DNA of 14,111 nt from an uncultured Panacagrimonas sp. (GTDB taxonomy: Bacteria; Pseudomonadota; Gammaproteobacteria; Nevskiales; Nevskiaceae), in assembly GCA_946481265.1 (NCBI GenBank), contig CAMLNE010000070.1:1-14111 (forward strand), in the 5' to 3' direction. The notes beneath the pieces are model-generated. The model saw nothing but the letters and a program-made list of their open reading frames with translations. It was not told the DNA's origin and did not search any database. Below, piece by piece: positions 8,252 through 14,111 of the stretch. The position numbers and the translations under genes are program-made. How positions within the stretch are numbered: the stretch's first letter is position 1; each line of letters starts with the position of its first letter.

Positions 8252-9375
8252 AACGACTGGCGGTGATGATCTCGTTCTCCGGCGACGGCGGCGTCGAGCG
8301 CATGGTGACCAACCTGTGCGCGGAGTTCGTGCGCGACGTGCAGGTGGACCTGCTGGCGCTCAAGCTCGGCGGCGGACATGCCGCGCGCATCCCGCCCGGC
8401 GTGAACCTGCTGCCCCTGCAGGCGCGGCATTCCTGGAGCAGCGTGCGCGAAGTCGCCCGCTACCTGCGCGAGCAGCGTCCCGACGCCATGCTGGTGGCCA
8501 AGGACCGCGCCGGTCGCGCGGCGCTGGCGGCGCGTCGCCAGGCCGGAACCGGCACGCCGATCTTCATCCGCCTGGGCACCAACCTGTCCGCCGCGCTCGA
8601 GCGCAAGGATCCGTTCAGCCGCTGGCTGCGTACCGCGCCGATGCGCCGACGCTATCCCGAGGTCGACGGCGTGGTCGCGGTATCGGAAGGGGTGGGCGAG
8701 GACGTCGTGCGGGTCACCGGCATCGCGCCCGCGCGCGTCCACGTGATCCGCAATCCGGTCATCACGCCGCGCCTGGCCGAGCAGGCGGCGGAGGCCACGC
8801 CGCATCCCTGGCTGGTCGACCGGACGCTGCCGGTGATCCTCGGCATGGGGCGCCTGACCCGGCAGAAGGGCTTCGACGTCCTGCTGCGTGCCTTCGCCGC
8901 CGTCCAAAAACAACGCGCCTGTCGCCTGATCATCCTCGGCGAGGGGCCGCAGCCGGGCGATCGCGAGCGGCTGGAGAACCTGGCGCGGGAGCTGGGCATC
9001 GGCGAGCGCCTGCTGCTGCCGGGCTTCCAGAAGAATCCCTACGCCTGGCTGTCGCGCGCCGACCTGTTCGTGCTGTCCTCGGCCTGGGAGGGTTCACCCA
9101 ACGCGCTGACCGAGGCGCTCGCGCTGGGCATTCCCAGCGCGTCCACCGATTGTCCGAGCGGTCCGGCGGAGATCCTGGCCGGCGGCGCGTTCGGGCCGCT
9201 GGTGCCGGTCGGGGACGCGGATGCGATGGCGGGCGCGATGCTTGCGACGCTCGATGCGCCGCTGCCGGCCGAGCGTCTGCGCGAGGCGGTGGCGGAGTAT
9301 CGTTCCGACCTCAGCGCACGACGTTACCTGCACCTGATGAACCTGCTTTCATCCGAACCCGGCGCTTCCTCCTGA
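8248..9375 (+). CDS. GT4 family glycosyltransferase (third GT4 of operon)
   Basis: GT-B sugar transferase of 375 residues and a paralogue of the genes at 1714 and 7100. Landmarks are SGDGGVERM near the N-terminus, RLTRQKGFDVLL (202-213, Lys207), and WEGSPNALTE with Glu281/Glu289 as the E-x7-E pair, then STDCPSGP and LVPVGD. The C-terminal half is closer to the gene at 1714 (both have LSS..EGSPNAL.EAL and STDCP.GP.E.L) than to its immediate neighbour at 7100. ATG 8248 overlaps the preceding stop as ATGA, with GGAG (8234-8237) 10 nt upstream. Its stop shares one base with the next start (TGATG at 9373-9377). No membrane helix. Donor and acceptor are unknown. Confidence 0.9.
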   Translation: MKRLAVMISFSGDGGVERMVTNLCAEFVRDVQVDLLALKLGGGHAARIPPGVNLLPLQARHSWSSVREVARYLREQRPDAMLVAKDRAGRAALAARRQAGTGTPIFIRLGTNLSAALERKDPFSRWLRTAPMRRRYPEVDGVVAVSEGVGEDVVRVTGIAPARVHVIRNPVITPRLAEQAAEATPHPWLVDRTLPVILGMGRLTRQKGFDVLLRAFAAVQKQRACRLIILGEGPQPGDRERLENLARELGIGERLLLPGFQKNPYAWLSRADLFVLSSAWEGSPNALTEALALGIPSASTDCPSGPAEILAGGAFGPLVPVGDADAMAGAMLATLDAPLPAERLREAVAEYRSDLSARRYLHLMNLLSSEPGASS

Positions 9376-10448
9376 TGGCCGACGGCATCCGCAGCCTGCA
9401 GGTCATTGCCAGCCCGCGCATGGGCGGGGCGGAGACCACCTTCGTGCGGCTGGCGCGTGCGCTGGATGCGGCCGGCCACCCGGTCCTGGTCGGCATGCGG
9501 CGCGGTGCGGAGCTGCAGCGGCACCTGGACGAGACGCTGGCCGCGGAAGTCTTCCCGATGCGCAACTACGTGGATCTGGGCTCGATGGTGCAGATCCGCC
9601 ACGCAGCGGAGCGACATGGCGCGCAGATCGTGCAGTCCTGGGCCTCGCGCGCGAGCTGGCTGACGCGCGCGCCGGAAGGCGCGGTGCACATCGCGCGCCT
9701 GGGCGGCTACTACAAGCTGCGCTACTTCCGGCACGCCGATGCCTGGATCGTCAACACGCGGCGCATGCGCGAATGGATGGTGGCCAAGGGGTTCCCGCCC
9801 GATCGCGTCGAGTGGATCAACAACTTCGTGCCGCCGATGCCGGCCGGCACGATCCCCGCGCTTGGCCGCGAGCAGCTCGGCATCCCGTCGGACGCGCTGG
9901 TGGTGATCGGGCTGGGACGCTTCATCGAGAAGAAGGGGTTCCAGGATCTGCTCGCCGCCTTCGCGATGCTGCCGGAGCGGATCGAGGATCGTCCCGTGCA
10001 CCTGGTGCTGGTCGGCGACGGCATCCTGCTGGCGAAGCTGCGCTCCGCCGCGGCCCCGCTGGGCGCGCGCGTGCACTTCACCGGCTGGCTCGACCAGCCG
10101 CTGGCCTTGCTGGCGATGGCCGACGTCTTCGTCTGCCCCTCGCGGACCGAACCGCTCGGCAACGTGGTGCTGGAGGCCTGGAGCCAGGGACTGGCGGTGG
10201 TCTGCACGGAGACCGACGGCGGCACCGAGCTGATCCATCCTGGCGATACCGGCCTGCTGACACCCGCGCAGGACATCGGGCGCCTGGCGAACAGCATCGA
10301 GCGGGTGCTGCGCGACCCGGCGCTGCGCGCGCAGCTGGCGGGACATGGGCTCAACCACTACCGCCATCGCTACAGCGAGCAGAAGACGCTGGACGCGACG
10401 CTGGATTTCTACCGGCGGGTCATCCGCCACGCCGGTCGCCGGCGCTGA
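9375..10448 (+). CDS. GT4 family glycosyltransferase (last gene of operon)
   Basis: GT-B transferase of 357 residues. It begins with LQVIASPRMGGAETTFVRLA, the glycine-rich acceptor-side loop common in lipopolysaccharide glycosyltransferases. The C-terminal domain shows GRFIEKKGF (181-189, Lys187 in the phosphate site) and SRTEPLGNVVLEAW with Glu259/Glu267 as the E-x7-E pair, then the TDGGTELI block. It lacks the CP.G and LVPVGD signatures of the three other GT4 genes in this operon, so it belongs to a different subgroup and probably makes a different linkage. The start is fixed by the TGATG junction with the upstream gene. It ends 132 nt before the convergent minus-strand unit. Specificity is unknown. 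Confidence 0.9.
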   Translation: MADGIRSLQVIASPRMGGAETTFVRLARALDAAGHPVLVGMRRGAELQRHLDETLAAEVFPMRNYVDLGSMVQIRHAAERHGAQIVQSWASRASWLTRAPEGAVHIARLGGYYKLRYFRHADAWIVNTRRMREWMVAKGFPPDRVEWINNFVPPMPAGTIPALGREQLGIPSDALVVIGLGRFIEKKGFQDLLAAFAMLPERIEDRPVHLVLVGDGILLAKLRSAAAPLGARVHFTGWLDQPLALLAMADVFVCPSRTEPLGNVVLEAWSQGLAVVCTETDGGTELIHPGDTGLLTPAQDIGRLANSIERVLRDPALRAQLAGHGLNHYRHRYSEQKTLDATLDFYRRVIRHAGRRR

Positions 10449-10498
10449 CCGCGGACGCTCGCGGTCGCGTTCGAGGTGTGGAGGCGCGCCAGCCGGAT

Positions 10499-10526
10499 GC
10501 GCCCCTGCGCGACTTGCACAGGGCGC
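10499..10526. terminator. Weak hairpin between convergent operons
   Basis: GCGCCCCTG (10499-10507) pairs with CAGGGCGC (10519-10526) with one bulged C and an 11-nt loop. It lies between two convergent transcription units and could end either, but neither side shows a run of T, so it is at best a poor intrinsic terminator. The rest of 10449-10580 shows no convincing gene. Confidence 0.3.
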
Positions 10527-10580
10527 AAGACGCCTGAGCGCCGTCGCGCCGCGCTGCGCACACCCGTTTCGACCGGCACC

Positions 10581-11684
10581 CTACGGCGCTCGTCGTTCCG
10601 TGGCTCCCGGCGCGCCGATCAGCTCGCGGTACACCGCGAGATTTCCTTCCACCATCTGTTCCACCGAGAACTCGCGCTCGATGCGTGCGCGGCCCTGCGT
10701 GCCGAGACGCGCGCGCAAGCAGGCGTCGTCGATCAGCGTGCGCAGCGCGCCCGCCAGCGCCGTCGCGTTGCCGGGTTCGACCAGCAGGCCGCTGACGCCG
10801 TCGGCCACGGCCTCGGGCATGCCGCCGGCGCGACTGGCGATGATCGGCACGCCGGCCGCCGAGGCCTGCAGCAGCGACACGCCCAGACCTTCGGCCAGCG
10901 CCGGGTGCACCAGTAGGTCCAGGGCGCCGATCCAGCGCGGCAGGTCGCGGCGAAAGCCGGCGAAGCGCACGACCTCGCCCAGGTCCGCGGCCTCGCGTTC
11001 CAGCGCCTCGCGCAGCGGGCCCTGGCCGAAGCAGATCACGCGCAGGCGCGAGCGGTCGGGCAGGGTGCGCAGGGCCGCGAACAGCACGCGGTGCCCCTTG
11101 CGTTCGATCAGCTGGGCCACCACGCCGATGATCAGCGGGTCGGTCGGTAGTCCGAACTCGGCGGCGAGGACCGCGCGCGATTCGGCGGACTGCCAGGGGC
11201 GGGGATCCAGGCTGGAGCGCACCACGCGCAGCTTGGACGGCGGCACGCCCTCGCCAGCGAGCACCTCGGCAATGCCCTGCGAGATGGCGATGACGCGGTC
11301 GTGCAGGCGGTACTTGAGCGCCACCCAGGCGCGCGACTCGCGGTTGTCGACGCGCCGCGACAGCACCACCGGGATCCCGGCCAGCCGCGCGGCCAGCGCG
11401 CCGAGCACATCCGCGCCACGGCGCGAATGCAGGTGCACCAGGTCCGGCCGCCGCTCGCGCAGCACGCGGTGCAGGCGCGCCACGAAACCCAGGTCGGCAT
11501 CGCCGCTGCAGGGCAGCTCGATCACCTCCACCGGCGAGCCGGCGAAGGACTGCCCGATGGCGGCGCCGGGAGGGCACACCAGGGTGCTCTCCACGGCGTG
11601 GGTCTGGAGGCCTTGCAGCAGGAAGGCCACCTGCTGGGCGCCGCCATAGAGGTGCAGCCCGGTCTCGACGTGAAGGACCTTCAC
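10581..11684 (-). CDS. GT4 family glycosyltransferase, partner of heptosyltransferase
   Basis: GT-B sugar transferase of 367 residues. The N-terminus KVLHVETGLHLYGGAQQV (2-19) carries the glycine-rich loop of LPS glycosyltransferases; LVHLHSRRG is at 82-90 and LIERKGH (192-198) gives Lys196 in the phosphate site. The nucleotide-sugar motif reads AEGLGVSLLQ: Glu265 is present but the usual second Glu is Gln273, so E-x7-E becomes E-x7-Q. The start is GTG 11684-11682, chosen because it overlaps the upstream stop as GTGA and gives the family-typical N-terminus; the open frame upstream of it is a shadow of the heptosyltransferase gene. No Shine-Dalgarno is visible, so translation is probably coupled. 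Likely adds a sugar to the heptose region of the LPS core; that is inference from the neighbour. Confidence 0.88.
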   Translation of the reverse strand: MKVLHVETGLHLYGGAQQVAFLLQGLQTHAVESTLVCPPGAAIGQSFAGSPVEVIELPCSGDADLGFVARLHRVLRERRPDLVHLHSRRGADVLGALAARLAGIPVVLSRRVDNRESRAWVALKYRLHDRVIAISQGIAEVLAGEGVPPSKLRVVRSSLDPRPWQSAESRAVLAAEFGLPTDPLIIGVVAQLIERKGHRVLFAALRTLPDRSRLRVICFGQGPLREALEREAADLGEVVRFAGFRRDLPRWIGALDLLVHPALAEGLGVSLLQASAAGVPIIASRAGGMPEAVADGVSGLLVEPGNATALAGALRTLIDDACLRARLGTQGRARIEREFSVEQMVEGNLAVYRELIGAPGATERRAP

Positions 11685-12715
11685 GCCGCGTCGGCCAGCA
11701 GCCTGCGCACCTCGGCGGCGACCTGCGGCGGCTCCAGGTCGCGCATGCAGGTGAAGACGCCGCCGCAGGTCGGATTGCGCCGGCAGGGTGCGCAGGGCAG
11801 GTCGTGGTACAGCACCCGCAGCGGCGACTCGGCGCCGTGCGTGTACGGCCGCGTGGAGCCGAACAGCGCGATCGTGGGCCGTCGCACGGCGCTGCCGATA
11901 TGGGTCAGACCGGTGTCGACACCGATCACCAGCCGGGCATGCTCGAGCAGGGCGGGCAGGTCGGAAATGCGCGTGGCGCCGACCAGGTCCACGGTGTCGT
12001 CCGGCATGCCGGACAGGATGCGCTGCGCCGCCTCGCGGTCCGCCGGGCTGCCGAACAGCGCGAACGGCCCCAGGCCCTGCTCGCGCAGCCGGTGCGCCAG
12101 CTGCCCCCAGTACGCCTCGCGCCAGTGCTTCTGCGGACGGGTGGTGAAAGGGCACAGCGCGATGAACCCGGGCGCCAGCCGGGTGCCCTGCATGATCTGC
12201 GTGGCGCTCTGGCGCGCCGGTGTCGCCGGCAACAGGCGCGGCGCGCCGGGGTCGGTGCCGGCATCCAGCTGCCGGGCCAGGTAGCGATACTCGCGACCGA
12301 TCGCGCCCGGCTCGCCGTCCTTGGGGATCAGCTCGTCCATGAGGAAGGCGCCCGGTTCCTTGGATGCGAAACCGAAGCGCCGGCGCGCCTTCACCAGCCG
12401 GCACAGCACCCGCGTCTTGAACAGGCCCTGGGCATCGACCACCCAGTCGAACTTCTGCTCGCGCGCCAGCAAGCGTCGGGTCCGGAGCAGGCCGGCCAGG
12501 CTGGCCAGCCCGTCGGCGGGCAGGCGGATCAGCTCGTCGAGGCGCGGATCGCCCTCCAGGATGCCGGCCAGGGTCGGTTCCGCCAGCCAGGCGATGTAGG
12601 CCTGCGGATGTGCCCGGCGCAGGCCTTCGAGCAGCGAGGTGCAGAAGACGATGTCGCCCAGCGCGGAGATGCGAACGATCAGGATGCGACGGGGCGGCGA
12701 GGGGCGCGGGTTCAT
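11681..12715 (-). CDS. GT9 heptosyltransferase-like glycosyltransferase (WaaC/WaaF family)
   Basis: Predicted to transfer heptose from an ADP-heptose donor to the inner core of lipopolysaccharide in the cytosol. The 344-residue product has RISALGD (15-21), DAQGL (94-98), RPQKHW (193-198), GVDTGLTH (265-272) and SxRPYTHG (287-294). Asp21, Lys196 and Asp267 line up with the catalytic base and ADP-contact residues known from E. coli WaaC. A C-terminal cluster of four cysteines (308, 311, 317, 323) is seen in part of the GT9 family and may bind metal. ATG 12715 is the first Met before the ILIVRIS strand; upstream the frame is only the antisense of ilvE. WaaC versus WaaF cannot be settled here, and no second heptosyltransferase is in the window. 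Confidence 0.87.
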   Translation of the reverse strand: MNPRPSPPRRILIVRISALGDIVFCTSLLEGLRRAHPQAYIAWLAEPTLAGILEGDPRLDELIRLPADGLASLAGLLRTRRLLAREQKFDWVVDAQGLFKTRVLCRLVKARRRFGFASKEPGAFLMDELIPKDGEPGAIGREYRYLARQLDAGTDPGAPRLLPATPARQSATQIMQGTRLAPGFIALCPFTTRPQKHWREAYWGQLAHRLREQGLGPFALFGSPADREAAQRILSGMPDDTVDLVGATRISDLPALLEHARLVIGVDTGLTHIGSAVRRPTIALFGSTRPYTHGAESPLRVLYHDLPCAPCRRNPTCGGVFTCMRDLEPPQVAAEVRRLLADAA

Positions 12716-12720
12716 CGTCC

Positions 12721-12728
12721 TATAATAT
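12721..12728. promoter_or_regulatory. Shared -10 region of divergent heptosyltransferase and ilvE promoters
   Basis: The octamer holds a perfect TATAAT for ilvE on the plus strand (12721-12726) and TATTAT (five of six) on the minus strand (12727-12722). It is the only AT-rich spot in the 72 nt between the two start codons. No good -35 hexamer is visible at 16-18 nt on either side. For ilvE it predicts a leader of about 55 nt; for the heptosyltransferase it predicts a transcript beginning at or next to its ATG. Confidence 0.5.
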
Positions 12729-12737
12729 GGCTGGTAC

Positions 12738-12757
12738 GCCCGCCGCCGACGGCGGGC
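12738..12757 (+). promoter_or_regulatory. Hairpin in the ilvE leader
   Basis: GCCCGCCG (12738-12745) and CGGCGGGC (12750-12757) form a perfect 8-bp GC stem with a CCGA loop, close to the predicted 5' end of the ilvE transcript and 17 nt before the Shine-Dalgarno. It may stabilise the message or act as a weak attenuator; the T-tract after it is poor (TTCGCATTT). Confidence 0.45.
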
Positions 12758-12774
12758 TTCGCATTTGAGACCCC

Positions 12775-12780
12775 AAGGAA
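12775..12780 (+). promoter_or_regulatory. Shine-Dalgarno of ilvE
   Basis: AAGGAA lies 7 nt before ATG 12788 and favours this start over the second ATG nine bases downstream (12797). Confidence 0.7.
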
Positions 12781-12787
12781 ACACCCG

Positions 12788-13711
12788 ATGACGACGATGG
12801 CCGACCGCGACGGCTGGATCTGGTACGACGGCGAGATGCGCCCCTGGCGCGACTGCACGACTCACGTCCTGACCTACACGCTGCACTACGGCGTCGGCTG
12901 CTTCGAGGGCGTGCGCGCCTACCAGACGCCCAAGGGCACCGCGATCTTCCGTCTGGGCGACCACACCCAGCGCCTGTTCAACTCGGCCAAGATCCTCGGC
13001 ATGAAGATGCCGTTCACGCCCGAACAGTTGGAGGAGGCGCAGCTCGAGGTGCTCCGCCGCAACGGCCTCAAGGAGGCCTACCTGCGCCCGATGGTGTTCT
13101 ACGGCGCCGAGGGCATGGGCCTGCGCGCGGACAACCTGCGCACGCACGTGATCGTCGCCGCCTGGACCTGGGGCGCGTACCTGGGCGCCGACAACATGGA
13201 GCGCGGGATCCGGGTGAAGACCAGCTCGTTCACGCGCGGCCATCCGAACTCCAACATGCACCGGGCCAAGGCCAACGGCCAGTACATCAACTCGATGCTG
13301 GCGCTCAACGAGGTACTCAAGGACGGCTACGACGAGGCGATCACGCTGGACACCCAGGGCTTCGTGGCCGAGGGCAGCGCCGAGAACATCTTCCTGGTCC
13401 ATCGCGGCGAACTGCACACGCCCGACCTCAATGCCTGCCTGGATGGGATCACGCGGCGCACGGTGATGCAGCTCGCGCAGGACATGGGCCTGAAGGTCAC
13501 GGAACGCCGCATCGGCCGCGACGAGCTCTACGTCTGCGACGAGCTCTTCTTCACCGGCACGGCCGCCGAGGTCACCCCGGTCCGCGAGGTGGACAACCGC
13601 CCGGTGGGCAGCGGGACGCGCGGTCCGATCACCGCGCAGCTGCAGGCCGCCTACCTGGCCCTGGTCAAGGGACAGAGCGCGAAGTACCAGGAGTGGTTGA
13701 GCCACACCTGA
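12788..13711 (+). CDS. ilvE: Branched-chain amino acid aminotransferase
   Basis: PLP enzyme of the fold-type IV class that carries out the last step of leucine, isoleucine and valine synthesis (and the reverse) in the cytosol. The 307-residue length fits the family. Visible are DGWIWYDGEM and the HYGVGCFEGVRAY block near the N-terminus, RAKANGQY with the PLP lysine Lys161, EGSAENIF (195-202) with the PLP-contact Glu195, and FFTGTAAEVTPV near the C-terminus. ATG 12788 has a good Shine-Dalgarno. It is transcribed away from the heptosyltransferase gene. In Pseudomonas, ilvE borders the waa core-LPS cluster, so the neighbourhood is conserved. The window also holds ilvD at its other end, so two branched-chain genes bracket the glycan genes. 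Confidence 0.95.
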   Translation: MTTMADRDGWIWYDGEMRPWRDCTTHVLTYTLHYGVGCFEGVRAYQTPKGTAIFRLGDHTQRLFNSAKILGMKMPFTPEQLEEAQLEVLRRNGLKEAYLRPMVFYGAEGMGLRADNLRTHVIVAAWTWGAYLGADNMERGIRVKTSSFTRGHPNSNMHRAKANGQYINSMLALNEVLKDGYDEAITLDTQGFVAEGSAENIFLVHRGELHTPDLNACLDGITRRTVMQLAQDMGLKVTERRIGRDELYVCDELFFTGTAAEVTPVREVDNRPVGSGTRGPITAQLQAAYLALVKGQSAKYQEWLSHT

Positions 13712-13972
13712 TGCACGCGCGGCGCACCGCCAGCGATCACCGCCGGCTGGGCCGTGATCCCGGTTCCTTCCCCCGCAGCCCTTAGGTGACGAAGCCGGAC
13801 CTTCGGCGGATCAGGCGCTGCGCGGAATAGGCCCGAAAATGCCCGTGGCGTTTGATGGGCATCCGGGTCCGCTGGAGGCGGATGCCAGCATCACCTCCGA
13901 TCCGGAGCGGGCAACGGTTCCCGTATCCCGCCTCGGCTCTGCGTAGAACCCGCGCTCCGTTCCGAAGCCGGA
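13712..13972. other. Non-coding gap with weak inverted repeats
   Basis: This stretch lies between the ends of two convergent genes. It contains GGCATCC (13858-13864) paired with GGATGCC (13880-13886), and a longer imperfect pairing of CGGAGC (13903-13908) and GGTTC (13916-13920) with GAACC (13946-13950) and GCTCCG (13954-13959). The nonamer GAAGCCGGA occurs at both 13791 and 13964. No T-tract follows any stem, so a terminator role is only possible. I see no convincing gene. Confidence 0.4.
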
Positions 13973-14111
13973 TCAGATCTTTCGGGACTGCCCCGACCAG
14001 TACCGATCACGCAGGTCGCGCTTGAGCACCTTGCCGTTCGGACTGCGCGGGATGGCATCGATGAAGTCGACGGACTTGGGTGTGCGCAGGCTGCCGAGTT
14101 CCTTCCTGCAC
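13973..14111 (-). CDS. Acyl-CoA synthetase (AMP-forming), C-terminal tip, cut by window end
   Basis: Only the last 46 codons are inside the window; the gene runs in from beyond base 14111 and stops at 13975-13973 (TGA). The readable tail contains LGSLRTPKSVDF, IPRSPNGKVLKRDLR and ends YWSGQSRKI. The P-x4-GK motif with the lysine encoded at 14032-14030 is the conserved A10 lysine of the C-terminal AMP-binding domain, which forms the acyl-adenylate. Such enzymes activate fatty or aromatic acids as CoA thioesters; the substrate cannot be read from this tail. It converges on ilvE across 261 nt. A carrier-protein ligase or synthetase domain of the same superfamily is a less likely alternative, because the protein ends right after the A10 domain. 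Confidence 0.85.
   Translation of the reverse strand, partial: CRKELGSLRTPKSVDFIDAIPRSPNGKVLKRDLRDRYWSGQSRKI

Noticed and set aside
12727..12768. 13-residue leader peptide upstream of ilvE (ATG 12727 to TGA 12768)
   Set aside because: Its ATG directly abuts the TATAAT, so the predicted transcript would begin after it; it holds only one Leu and one Ile.
12716..13705. About 330 open codons antisense to ilvE, in frame with the heptosyltransferase
   Set aside because: Stop codons are rare in such GC-rich DNA. The translation has no family features, whereas ilvE on the plus strand is unmistakable.
13711..13785. 24-residue frame starting in the ilvE stop (TGATG)
   Set aside because: No ribosome site of its own and an Arg-rich composition expected by chance at this GC content.
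1..14111. Mobile element or horizontally acquired AT-rich island, as in many O-antigen loci
   Set aside because: No transposase, integrase, terminal repeats or drop in GC content is visible; the glycan genes match the flanking housekeeping genes in composition.

Overview
The window looks like chromosomal DNA of a very GC-rich gammaproteobacterium. The Xanthomonadales/Lysobacterales order is my best guess, from base composition, densely overlapping genes and the type of branched-chain amino-acid genes; this is inference. All readable genes are intact except the two cut by the window ends. I see no insertion sequence, tRNA, rRNA or CRISPR array.

Layout: (i) 1-898, the 3' half of ilvD (dihydroxy-acid dehydratase), followed by an EntD/Sfp-type 4'-phosphopantetheinyl transferase (919-1578). 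(ii) 1714-10448, one compact plus-strand operon of eight genes with gaps of 16 nt or less or small overlaps: GT4 glycosyltransferase, SAM methyltransferase, GT2 glycosyltransferase, sulfotransferase, class II glutamine amidotransferase/asparagine synthetase, then three more GT4 glycosyltransferases. (iii) 10581-12715 on the minus strand, a two-gene unit: a heptosyltransferase-like GT9 enzyme followed by a GT4 glycosyltransferase joined by a GTGA overlap. (iv) A 72-nt divergent promoter region with a single AT-rich octamer, then ilvE (12788-13711, plus strand). (v) A 261-nt non-coding stretch with weak hairpins, then the C-terminal tip of an acyl-CoA synthetase on the minus strand (13973-14111).

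How the parts fit: the heptosyltransferase, the six glycosyltransferases and the ilvE neighbourhood (ilvE borders the waa core cluster in Pseudomonas) point to a lipopolysaccharide core or lipooligosaccharide locus. No flippase, polymerase, ligase, chain-length regulator or any membrane protein is encoded here, so the products look like cytosolic enzymes building a short oligosaccharide on a carrier such as lipid A-core. The sulfotransferase, methyltransferase and asparagine-synthetase-like enzyme in the same operon suggest that this glycan carries sulfate, methyl and possibly carboxamide (uronamide) decorations. That combination is the most interesting biological proposal of the window. Three of the GT4 genes are clear paralogues and two share an exact 33-bp block.
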